This document shows, one piece after another, positions 13,267-20,404 of a DNA stretch of 33,811 bases. The notes under the pieces are model-generated. The model was not told the origin of the DNA. It made no database searches and saw nothing but the letters and a program-made list of their open reading frames with translations. The position numbers were made by a program, and so were the translations under genes. Source of the stretch: an uncultured Mitsuokella sp. (lineage in GTDB: Bacteria; Bacillota; Negativicutes; Selenomonadales; Selenomonadaceae); NCBI GenBank assembly GCA_945877355.1, contig CAMCRT010000021.1, positions 1 through 33,811 on the forward strand, read 5' to 3'. Each line of letters begins with the position of its first letter. The stretch's first letter is position 1.

Positions 13267-13295
13267 GGGATCATCCCCGCGGGTGCGGTACTCCC
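13267..13295. repeat. CRISPR-like repeat copy g with a degenerate end
   Basis: The first 22 bases are identical to the consensus; the GGGCCTAC end is replaced. Such one-sided decay is common in terminal repeats of arrays. Confidence 0.75.
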
Positions 13296-13348
13296 CTGCT
13301 CATAGCGTGTGCCCACGCCAAGGGGACGACGGTTCATATAGTTTTTGT

Positions 13349-13386
13349 ATTTCTTTTCCGAACTTTTTTTATTTCTTCTCCGAACT
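13349..13386. repeat. Two direct copies of a 16-bp T-rich sequence
   Basis: ATTTCTTTTCCGAACT (13349-13364) and ATTTCTTCTCCGAACT (13371-13386) have a 22-bp period and end 27 bp before the -10 of small RNA 4, a place where an activator could bind. Confidence 0.45.
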
Positions 13387-13410
13387 GTTCTGGATTTTTT
13401 TTAATTCTTG

Positions 13411-13567
13411 TGCTACGCTAGGGATAAAAGGAACGTTGTTCTTCCCATGGGTGGTCGGGGATGAGCTGACTCCGCCTTTGTTGTCAGCCTCCTCTAGAAG
13501 GGTGCCGTCGGCGGTAGCGGCAGACGGATTCACACTCCCGTCAAAGAGCAACGTTCCTTTTATTTTT
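13411..13567 (+). ncRNA. Structured small RNA 4 (class B)
   Basis: The RNA spans about 13424-13567 (144 nt, the same as RNA 3); the feature includes the extended -10 TGCTACGCT (13411-13419) in the shared motif TTGTGCTACGCTAGGG. The 5' end ATAAAAGGAACGTTGTTCTT pairs with 13544-13563 over 20 continuous bp with one G-U wobble, and five Ts follow. An inner hairpin GCTGAC/GTCAGC carries the 12-nt loop TCCGCCTTTGTT, which resembles the loop of RNA 3 although the stems differ; a second hairpin CCGTC/GACGG follows. A 60-codon frame on the opposite strand has no support. Confidence 0.78.
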
Positions 13568-13664
13568 CGTTATGCAGCATGACAGAAACTTGCAGAACAC
13601 GCTTGATTTCGTTCACTGCCCCAGGCTTCTTATCATCTAAGAATCCGTGATCCCCCTCTTTCAT
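13560..13664 (-). pseudogene. Possible gene remnant or small ORF
   Basis: A frame of 34 codons (MKEGDHGFLDDKKPGAVNEIKRVLQVSVMLHNEK) looks coding and continues upstream without a start codon (ERGSFDVTQDSSIDAAKRD) to a stop near 13737. No ribosome-binding site is seen. It ends inside the terminator of small RNA 4. It may be the tail of a decayed gene. Confidence 0.25.
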
Positions 13665-13767
13665 GTCGCGCTTAGCCGCATCGATGGAAGAATCCTGCGT
13701 TACATCGAAGCTCCCTCTTTCGCTGGTGGGATATGCTCATGCTTGCTTTCCTTGGTCGTTATACGGT

Positions 13768-13953
13768 CTATACTTGCTTCGCTTTGCGTTCTTCCATCCC
13801 AAGACGGACTGCCGCCATCCACGATTCGTGGCTGCGTTCCTCGTTCTCGATCCATTCCCCCGGTTTCCGAGGATGTTTCTTGTCGTATTCCTCCTGAACT
13901 TTCGATAGGTATCGGAGGGTCTCCAAATCCGACATTGTTGCTTCATGCTTCAT
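13768..13953 (-). CDS. Small conserved protein, paralogue 2
   Basis: This 61-residue protein starts MKHEATMSDLETLRYLSKV and shares the central EEYDKKHPRKPGEWIE stretch and the C-terminal AAVRLG-MEERKAK region with paralogue 1 at 12605-12799. It has a strong ribosome-binding site (AAAAGGAGG 9 nt upstream) and a promoter conserved in both copies. In both cases a class B small RNA lies on the plus strand a short way past the gene's 3' end, so protein gene and RNA may have been duplicated together. Function unknown. Confidence 0.75.
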   Translation of the reverse strand: MKHEATMSDLETLRYLSKVQEEYDKKHPRKPGEWIENEERSHESWMAAVRLGMEERKAKQV

Positions 13954-13980
13954 ACGAATCAGCCTCCTTTTGTTACCTTC

Positions 13981-14009
13981 AGTGTATCATGCTTCTGCTT
14001 CGGCTTCAA
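13981..14009 (-). promoter_or_regulatory. Promoter of paralogue 2
   Basis: TTGAAG (14004-14009), a 17-bp spacer and TACACT (13981-13986), with the same surrounding bases as the promoter of paralogue 1. Confidence 0.65.
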
Positions 14010-14121
14010 GCCAACGCTTCGTGAATATATCAATGTTCTCAGTTTACCACAGTGCCGCTGAGCTGATTCAAGAAGCGAAGGATGAATTCCATGCTGAAGG
14101 CAACGTGGAATTGTAAAAAAG

Positions 14122-14163
14122 AAACTCCAGCTTCCCCTCAAATCGGGGTTCGCTGGAGTTTTC
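14122..14163. terminator. Terminator of the gal/lac operon
   Basis: AAACTCCAGC (14122-14131) pairs with GCTGGAGTTT (14152-14161), with an inner CCCC/GGGG pairing and A/T-rich flanks on both sides. It lies 28 bp past the galT stop and also closes the accessory island. Confidence 0.85.
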
Positions 14164-14190
14164 TTTCTATAGGGGAAAGTAGAACAGCCT

Positions 14191-15702
14191 TCAGAGCTGG
14201 TCGTCGTTTATGGAAGCTGCGAAGCGGTCGAAGGCGGTGAGACCCGCTTCGTCGCGCTTGAAGACGCCGGCGTCCGTTAGGACCTGGCTGAATACCTGGC
14301 CGATCTCGTCCCGGAGGATTTCCTGGACCTTGTCCTCTGAGACCTGGCCGTATTTCTCGTGGAGCATGTCGTACCAGTCGGCGTGGGCGGCGATGGCCTT
14401 GTTCTCGCGGATGGATTCGTCGCCGCGGGTGAGGGCCTCTCCCACCAGGCGCATTTCTTCCTTCAGGCGACCGGGGAGGACGGCGAGGCCCATGACTTCG
14501 ATGAGGCCGATGTTTTCCTTTTTGATGTGGTGGACCTCGGCGTGGGGATGGAAGATGCCCAAGGGGTGCTCTTTGCTTGTGCGGTTGTTCCGGAGGACGA
14601 GATCGAGCTCGTACTGGCTGCCCCGGCGACGGGCGATGGGCGTGATGGTGTTGTGGGGCGTGTGGTCAGTCTCCGCGAGGATGCCGACGCTTTCATCGCT
14701 GTAGTTCCGCCATTTCCCGAGAATCTTCGTGGCAAGCTCCACCAGCTCCTCCCGGTCGTCGCCTGCGAGGCGAAGGGCGGACATGGGCCACTTGATGCGG
14801 CCGGCGGTGATACCGTCGAAGCCCTCGAACTTGTAGGGCTTTTCCACCGGGGCCTTTGCCATAGCGAAGGTGTAGCGGCCGCCCTGGTAGTGGTCGTGGG
14901 AGAGGATAGAGCCCCCAACGATGGGGAGATCCGCATTCGACCCCAGGAAGTAATGGGGGAAAATCGTGACGAAGTCCAGAAGGTTCTCGAAGCTCCGGCG
15001 TGTCACCTGCATGGGGATATGCTTCCGGTTCAGCACGATGCAGTGCTCATTGTAGTAGGTATAGGGGGAGTATTGGAGGAACCAGCGGTGGCCGGAGAGG
15101 CGCACGGGGATGAGGCGATGGGTCTCCCGGGCCGGATGATGGGCGTTGCCGGCGAAGCCCTCGTTTTCCCGGCAGAGCAGGCACTTCGGATAGCCGGAGG
15201 ACGGGGCGCTCTTTGCCTTGGCGATGTCCCGGGGGTCCTTCTCGGGCTTTGACAGGTTGATGGTGATGTCGAGGTCGCCGTACTCCGTCTTTGTCTGCCA
15301 GACGATGTTCTTCGCGATGCGGTCGCTGCGGATGTAGTTCGACGCGATGCTCAGCTTATAGAACCGGTCCGTCGCCGCCTTCGGGCTGCGGGCGTAGTCA
15401 TTCTGGAAGCGGCGCACCACCTCGGTGGGGCGGGGCATGACCGCGTCCATGAGGCGGGTGTCGAAGAGATCCCGCTCGTTCTGCGTGTCCTCGATAATCC
15501 CCTTTTCTGCTGCGAAGGCCAGGAGGTTCTCGAGAATGGGGGCCGGGGATGTGAGCTGTTCCTCCACCTCCTCGGGCACATACTCCACCACGCCCAGGAG
15601 GTCGATGAGGCGGTTCGCCGCGTAGTAGGTGTCGTCCTCGCTGATGAGCTCGTGGGCCCTTGCAAAGCTCAGGAGCCTGTTTATCTCATGCTGGATATCC
15701 AT
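14191..15702 (-). CDS. galT: UDP-glucose--hexose-1-phosphate uridylyltransferase, type 2
   Basis: GalT exchanges UMP between UDP-glucose and galactose 1-phosphate in the Leloir pathway. The 503-residue length and the segments CLLCRENEGF, ILSHDHYQGG and GIFHPHAEVHHIKKENIGLIE identify the Firmicutes-type (family 2) enzyme; the HPH triad with the nucleophilic histidine is present. The ATG at 15702 (MDIQHEINRLL) is chosen: it lies 1 nt past the galE stop with GGTGAT 4 nt upstream. The ATG at 15714 is an alternative that overlaps galE. It is the last gene of the operon and is followed by a terminator. Confidence 0.95.
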   Translation of the reverse strand: MDIQHEINRLLSFARAHELISEDDTYYAANRLIDLLGVVEYVPEEVEEQLTSPAPILENLLAFAAEKGIIEDTQNERDLFDTRLMDAVMPRPTEVVRRFQNDYARSPKAATDRFYKLSIASNYIRSDRIAKNIVWQTKTEYGDLDITINLSKPEKDPRDIAKAKSAPSSGYPKCLLCRENEGFAGNAHHPARETHRLIPVRLSGHRWFLQYSPYTYYNEHCIVLNRKHIPMQVTRRSFENLLDFVTIFPHYFLGSNADLPIVGGSILSHDHYQGGRYTFAMAKAPVEKPYKFEGFDGITAGRIKWPMSALRLAGDDREELVELATKILGKWRNYSDESVGILAETDHTPHNTITPIARRRGSQYELDLVLRNNRTSKEHPLGIFHPHAEVHHIKKENIGLIEVMGLAVLPGRLKEEMRLVGEALTRGDESIRENKAIAAHADWYDMLHEKYGQVSEDKVQEILRDEIGQVFSQVLTDAGVFKRDEAGLTAFDRFAASINDDQL

Positions 15703-15703
15703 A

Positions 15704-16693
15704 TCAATCACCATACCCTGTCGGATGCTTCTTCGCAAAGGCCCAGGCGGTGCCAATGACCTCCTCCACATCCGTGAACTTCGGCTGCCAGCCAAGGATC
15801 TTGCGGGCCTTTTCGCTGGAGGCGATGAGCTGGGCCGGGTCGCCGGCGCGGCGGGCGCCCTTTGTCACGGCAATCTTCTCCCCCGTGGCCTTCTCGGCGG
15901 CCTTTATCATCTCGTTGACGGAGAAGCCCTTGCCATTGCCCAGGTTGAAGATATTGCTCTCCCCGCCCTTCCTGAGGTAGTCGATGGCGAGCAGGTGTGC
16001 GTCGGCGAGGTCGAGGACGTGGATGTAGTCCCGGAGGCAGGTGCCGTCCGGCGTCGGGTAGTCCGTGCCGAAGACCGTGATGCTCTCGCGACGGCCTTGG
16101 GGCACCTGGAGGATAAGGGGGATGAGGTGGGTCTCCGGATTGTGATCCTCGCCGAGGGTCCCGTCCGGCAGGGCGCCCGCCGCGTTGAAGTAGCGGAGTG
16201 ACACGTAGCGGATGCCGTTGGCTCGGCTCACCCACTTCATCATCTTCTCCATCATGCGCTTCGACTCGCCGTAGGGATTCGTCGGATTCGTCTCGTCATC
16301 CTCCTGGATGGGGATGCGCTTCGGCTCGCCGTAGACGGCCGCCGTGGAGGAAAAGACAATCTTGTCCACGCCATTTCGCACCATGGACTCCAGGAGGATC
16401 TGCATGCCGTAGACATTGTTGTTGAAATACTTCAGCGGCTTCTCCACGCTCTCCCCCACGAGGGAGTTTGCTGCAAAGTGGACGACGGCCTCAATCTTGT
16501 TCTCCGTGAAAATCTTGTCAAGGGCCGCCCCGTCGCGGATATCCGCCTCGTAGAACCGAGCCTTCGGGTGAATCGCCGACCGATGCCCCGTCTGGAGGTT
16601 GTCCACGATGACGACATCTTCGCCCTTTTCGATAAACTGATGCACGGCATGGGAGCCAATATAGCCCGCCCCACCGCAAACAAGGATTGCCAT
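15704..16693 (-). CDS. galE: UDP-glucose 4-epimerase
   Basis: This 329-residue short-chain dehydrogenase-type enzyme interconverts UDP-galactose and UDP-glucose with bound NAD. Visible are the Rossmann motif GGAGYIGS near residue 7, the catalytic serine region SSTAAVYG, and YGESK (Tyr-x3-Lys) near residue 145, then RYFNAAG and the C-terminal GWQPKF segment. Its stop lies 1 nt before galT, so the two are translationally linked. Upstream there is a 251-bp gap to galK holding a long imperfect palindrome. GGAAAGGAAG precedes the start. Confidence 0.97.
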   Translation of the reverse strand: MAILVCGGAGYIGSHAVHQFIEKGEDVVIVDNLQTGHRSAIHPKARFYEADIRDGAALDKIFTENKIEAVVHFAANSLVGESVEKPLKYFNNNVYGMQILLESMVRNGVDKIVFSSTAAVYGEPKRIPIQEDDETNPTNPYGESKRMMEKMMKWVSRANGIRYVSLRYFNAAGALPDGTLGEDHNPETHLIPLILQVPQGRRESITVFGTDYPTPDGTCLRDYIHVLDLADAHLLAIDYLRKGGESNIFNLGNGKGFSVNEMIKAAEKATGEKIAVTKGARRAGDPAQLIASSEKARKILGWQPKFTDVEEVIGTAWAFAKKHPTGYGD

Positions 16694-16754
16694 GATATAT
16701 GCTTCCTTTCCTTTGTGGAGATTATGGAAAAACTATCTTGATTGGAGGCCCTAG

Positions 16755-16933
16755 CGTGCGCATACGTGCCCCTAAGCGAACCTTTAAGCGGAGCAAGCGA
16801 GGAAAGTGCGCGTTCTGCCCCCCGGCCGGAATTCACCGTTCAAACGAAGTGCGTTTTGAATGGAGGCCGGTATTTAGGCAGAAAAGCGCACGGTCGCTTG
16901 CGGAGACGGGTGAGCGTGGGGCTCGTATGCGTC
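16755..16933 (-). repeat. Long imperfect palindrome between galK and galE
   Basis: The 179-bp stretch folds end to end: GCGCATACGTGCCCC (16758-16772) with 16918-16932 (two mismatches), GCAAGCGA with TCGCTTGC (16793-16800, 16894-16901), GTGCGCGTTCTGCC with GGCAGAAAAGCGCAC, CGGCC with GGCCG, and CCGTTCAAAC with GTTTTGAATGG around a seven-base loop. It could be a MITE-like element or an mRNA structure that uncouples galK from galE. There is no coding potential here; it occupies most of the gap. Confidence 0.7.
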
Positions 16934-16944
16934 ACTCTGCTTCT

Positions 16945-18129
16945 TTAGAGCTCAATGCGCCTTGTGCCGTCGGAGATGCCTGCCACTACGAAGCTGGGGG
17001 CGTAGCCGATTTTTTTCGTGTACTCCGCCTCCACCTGTTTCTTGAAGCTCTCAATCGCCTCATTCTTCACCAGGCTCACCGTGGAGCCGCCGAAGCCGGC
17101 GCCGGTCATGCGGGAGCCGATGACCCCCTCCACGCCCCAGGCGATCTCCGCCAGCGTGTCGAGCTCCACTCCCGTCACCTCATAATCATCGCGAAGCGAG
17201 TAGTGGGAGGCATTCATGAGACGGCCAAAGGCCGCCACATCATTCGCCTCCAGCGCCTTCACCGCCTCCAGCGTCCGGGTATTTTCGAACACCGCATGGC
17301 GGGCCCGATGGCGCTCCAGCACCTCCGTCACATGGCCCGCAATCTGCTCGAACTCCTCATTTGAGAGCTCCCCGAGGGCCCCGAGCTCCGGACGGACCTC
17401 CTTCAACTCGTTCAGCGCGTGCTCGCACTGGGCCCGGCGCACATTGTAGGCGCTCGAGGCCAGGCTGTGGGGCTTGTTCGTATTCGTGATGACGATGGAC
17501 GCCCCCTTGAGGGCCAGCTTGCTGTAGCGATACTCCAGCGTGTTGCAGTCCAGAAGAATCGCATGATCCTTCTTGCCCATGCCCACGGCGAACTGGTCCA
17601 TGATGCCGCAGTTCACGCCCACGAACTGGTTCTCCGCCTTCTGGGAGAGCTTCACCATCTCCACCATGTCGAGGCCGAAGCCGAAGGCTTCATTGAGGAT
17701 GACGGACATGAGCACCTCGAGGGAAGCCGACGACGAAAGCCCCGCCCCCGCCGGGAGCGTGCCGTACACGAGGATGTCAAAGCCATGGGAGGCCTTGTGG
17801 CCTGCCTTCTCAAAGACATCGACGACGCCCATGGGGTAGTTCGCCCAGTCCTTCGTCTTGTCCTTCACGAGCCCCGTCATGGGGAACTCCACCACGCCCA
17901 CCTTCGGCAGGTTCATGGAGTACATCCGCGTCACCTTGTCCTCCCGGTCCGCCACGAGGGCGTAGGTACCGAGGGTGATGGCGCAGGGGAAAACATGCCC
18001 CCCATTGTAGTCCGTATGCTCGCCGATGAGATTGACGCGCCCCGGCGAAAAATACGCCCGCTCCGGCTGCGTGCCGAAGGTCTTCTCAAAGGCGGAGCGC
18101 ATCTCCTGTATGATTTCCATAAGTTTCAC
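16945..18129 (-). CDS. galK: Galactokinase
   Basis: The 394-residue GHMP kinase phosphorylates galactose to galactose 1-phosphate. The three family motifs are visible: the galactose signature GRVNLIGEHTDYNGG near residue 30, the ATP loop LPAGAGLSSSASLEV near residue 125, and GAGFGGSTVSL near residue 345. The length is normal. A GTG at 18129 has AAGGG 5 nt upstream; the ATG three codons later (18120) with GGTGA is an equally plausible start. It begins 24 bp after the alpha-galactosidase gene, and its product feeds GalT. Confidence 0.97.
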   Translation of the reverse strand: MKLMEIIQEMRSAFEKTFGTQPERAYFSPGRVNLIGEHTDYNGGHVFPCAITLGTYALVADREDKVTRMYSMNLPKVGVVEFPMTGLVKDKTKDWANYPMGVVDVFEKAGHKASHGFDILVYGTLPAGAGLSSSASLEVLMSVILNEAFGFGLDMVEMVKLSQKAENQFVGVNCGIMDQFAVGMGKKDHAILLDCNTLEYRYSKLALKGASIVITNTNKPHSLASSAYNVRRAQCEHALNELKEVRPELGALGELSNEEFEQIAGHVTEVLERHRARHAVFENTRTLEAVKALEANDVAAFGRLMNASHYSLRDDYEVTGVELDTLAEIAWGVEGVIGSRMTGAGFGGSTVSLVKNEAIESFKKQVEAEYTKKIGYAPSFVVAGISDGTRRIEL

Positions 18130-18153
18130 CGAAACCCTTCTATATTGTAAATT

Positions 18154-20403
18154 TTATTTTTTCCGAAGCACCCAAAGATATGCGGCGAAGTCCGTGTCGA
18201 TCTTTTCGGGCTCGATGCCGCTCTGCATAAGTTCGTCCCCGTAGAACGCGCGCCCCTTGAGGCTCGTGCCCTTGTTCCCTGCCCCGTCGTGGGACAGGCC
18301 CTTTGCCGGGTAATACTCCGCCACCTCATACTCCGCGTCTGCCGCAAGCGCCACCGGGAAGAACCGCCGGAGCTCCGTCTTCGGTGTCGCCAGCGTCTTG
18401 AAATACAGGAGCACCACCTCGCGCCCGTCCGCACTCACGAACTCCCAGGCCGTCTCATTGCCCGTGCCCTCAAAGGGCGAAACGAGTCGGTGGAATGTGC
18501 CCAGCTGCATGGTCTCGCGTATCTTCTTGTAAAGGGCCACGTGCTCCCTGACCTCCGCCTGCTCCTCCTCGGTGAAGCGGGTGATATCCAGCTCGTAGCC
18601 ATAGCAGCCCATCATGGCGCAGAAGGCCCGGGTCTGCAGGGGTGTGACGCGCCCCACCTGATGGTTCGGCACCACGGAGACGTGGGCGCCCATGGTGATG
18701 GGCGGGAAAACCATGCTGGTGCCCGTCTGGATCTTCAGCCTCTCGATGGCGTCCGTATCGTCGCTGGTCCAGGTCTGGGGCATGTAGTGGAGAATGCCCA
18801 GGTCAAAGCGCCCACCACCGCCAGAGCAGCTCTCAAAGAGAATCTCCGGGTGGCGGCTCGTCAGCCGCTCCAGCACATCGTAGAGGCCGAGATAGAACCG
18901 GGTCTTGACCTCCCCCTGCTGCTCTGCCGGGAGAGCTGCCGAGAAGGCATCCGTCAAATGGCGGTTGAAGTCCCACTTCACATAGTCCACATCGGACTCC
19001 GTGAGCACTCTTGACACGGACTCCACAATGTAGTCGCAGACCTCCTGGCGCGAGAGATCCAGCGCCAGCTGGTTCCGCCCGAAGGTCATGGGATAATTCG
19101 GCGACCGCAGCACCCAGTCGGGATGGGCCCGGTAGAGGTCGGACTCGGTGCTCACCATCTCCGGCTCGAACCAAAGGCCGAACTTCAAGCCCCGCTTGTG
19201 GGCGCTCTGGGCTACGGTCTTTAGGCCGCCCTTGAGCTTTTCCTCATTGCAGACCCAGTCGCCGAGGGAAGAGTTGTCGTCGTTTCGCTTGCCGAACCAG
19301 CCGTCGTCCAGCACCAGCATCTCGATGCCGAGATTCTTCGCACACTCGGCCAGATGATCCAGCTTCTCCGCGTCAAAGTCGAAATAGGTAGCCTCCCAGT
19401 TATTGACGAGGATGGGCCGCACCCGGTCCCGCCAGGGGCCCCGGAGGATGTGGCGGCGCACGGCACTGTGGAAAGCCTGGCTCATGCCGTCGAGCCCCTC
19501 GCTGCTATAGGCGAGGAGCGCCTCCGGCGTCTGGAAGGAGGCGCCGGGGGCCAGCTGCCACGTAAAGCCTCTAGGATTGATGCCCCCCACGAGGCGGAGC
19601 GTGCCGAACTGCTCCACCTCCGACTGGAAGGCGAACTCGCCACTCCACACGAGGGCAAAGCCAAAGACCTCCCCCTGACGCTCATCCGCCGTCTTCCTTG
19701 CCAGGGCAAAGAAGGGCGAGGTCTGGTGGGAGCTGGCGCCCCGGCGGCTCTCGGCGGAGAATACCCCATGGGTCACGGGCGTGCGCTCCACATGGCGCTC
19801 CGCCGCATGGCCGCCAAAGAGGGCCACCTTGTCAAAGTCGTGATCCGGAAAGTCCAGGGCGAAGCTGGCCGCCCCCGTGAGGGACAGGGTCTCCTTCCCC
19901 GTGTTCTCCAGCCGGACGCTACGGGCGAGGATGGCGCTATCGGCAAAGACAGAGTAGGAAAGCTCCACCGCGAGAGCCCCTGCCGTGTCCTCCAAACGAA
20001 TGACGAGGGTCTCCGCCTCATTTTCCTCCGCCAGGGCCGAGGGCAGCCCCGTGAGGCGCGGCTTTCCCTTCTCGATGCGATGGGAGGCATAGCGAAGCTC
20101 CGTGGAGGTGGTGCCGTCCGGGAGCCGCACGCTGTAGGCAGGGAGGCGGTAGTCCACATGGCCTGCCGCCGGGTACTCCTGGGGCAGCACGTCGAGGGAG
20201 AAGGTACGCTCCTCCCTCGAGGCCTCCGGCTGGGGCGAGAAGGCTCGGTCGAGGGGCTGGAAGGGCCGCGTGTCCCGGAAGGCCCTAAGGGGCTTGCCCC
20301 AGTAGCGATGGAGAAGATATTTCCCCTTTGCGATTTGCAGCACATAGCTGTAGTGGTCGTTCTTCAGATGGAAGATGCCCGTTTCCTTGTCGAATGTAAT
20401 CAT
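18154..20403 (-). CDS. Alpha-galactosidase, GH36
   Basis: This 749-residue enzyme removes alpha-1,6-linked galactose from melibiose, raffinose and related sugars. GH36 features are complete: an N-terminal beta-sandwich, LVLDDGWFGKR in the barrel, the nucleophile aspartate in VDYVKWDFNRH (about residue 475) and the acid/base aspartate in TSDDTDA (about residue 540), plus the SCSGGGGRFD motif. There is no signal peptide, so it acts inside the cell. It begins 1 nt after the lacZ stop, which indicates tight coupling. Confidence 0.96.
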   Translation of the reverse strand: MITFDKETGIFHLKNDHYSYVLQIAKGKYLLHRYWGKPLRAFRDTRPFQPLDRAFSPQPEASREERTFSLDVLPQEYPAAGHVDYRLPAYSVRLPDGTTSTELRYASHRIEKGKPRLTGLPSALAEENEAETLVIRLEDTAGALAVELSYSVFADSAILARSVRLENTGKETLSLTGAASFALDFPDHDFDKVALFGGHAAERHVERTPVTHGVFSAESRRGASSHQTSPFFALARKTADERQGEVFGFALVWSGEFAFQSEVEQFGTLRLVGGINPRGFTWQLAPGASFQTPEALLAYSSEGLDGMSQAFHSAVRRHILRGPWRDRVRPILVNNWEATYFDFDAEKLDHLAECAKNLGIEMLVLDDGWFGKRNDDNSSLGDWVCNEEKLKGGLKTVAQSAHKRGLKFGLWFEPEMVSTESDLYRAHPDWVLRSPNYPMTFGRNQLALDLSRQEVCDYIVESVSRVLTESDVDYVKWDFNRHLTDAFSAALPAEQQGEVKTRFYLGLYDVLERLTSRHPEILFESCSGGGGRFDLGILHYMPQTWTSDDTDAIERLKIQTGTSMVFPPITMGAHVSVVPNHQVGRVTPLQTRAFCAMMGCYGYELDITRFTEEEQAEVREHVALYKKIRETMQLGTFHRLVSPFEGTGNETAWEFVSADGREVVLLYFKTLATPKTELRRFFPVALAADAEYEVAEYYPAKGLSHDGAGNKGTSLKGRAFYGDELMQSGIEPEKIDTDFAAYLWVLRKK

Positions 20404-20404
20404 A

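Noticed and set aside
13369-13551. A 60-codon minus-strand frame opposite small RNA 4
   Set aside because: No ribosome-binding site or promoter. The wobble pattern of the stem supports plus-strand RNA, and the frame is not conserved opposite RNA 3.
11586-13567. Retron or integron attC origin for the hairpins
   Set aside because: No reverse transcriptase or integrase is in the window, and the conserved attC core motifs are not seen. The promoters and T-runs fit ordinary small RNAs better.
14033-14116. A 27-codon plus-strand ORF (MFSVYHSAAELIQEAKDEF...)
   Set aside because: No ribosome-binding site or promoter; short enough to arise by chance.
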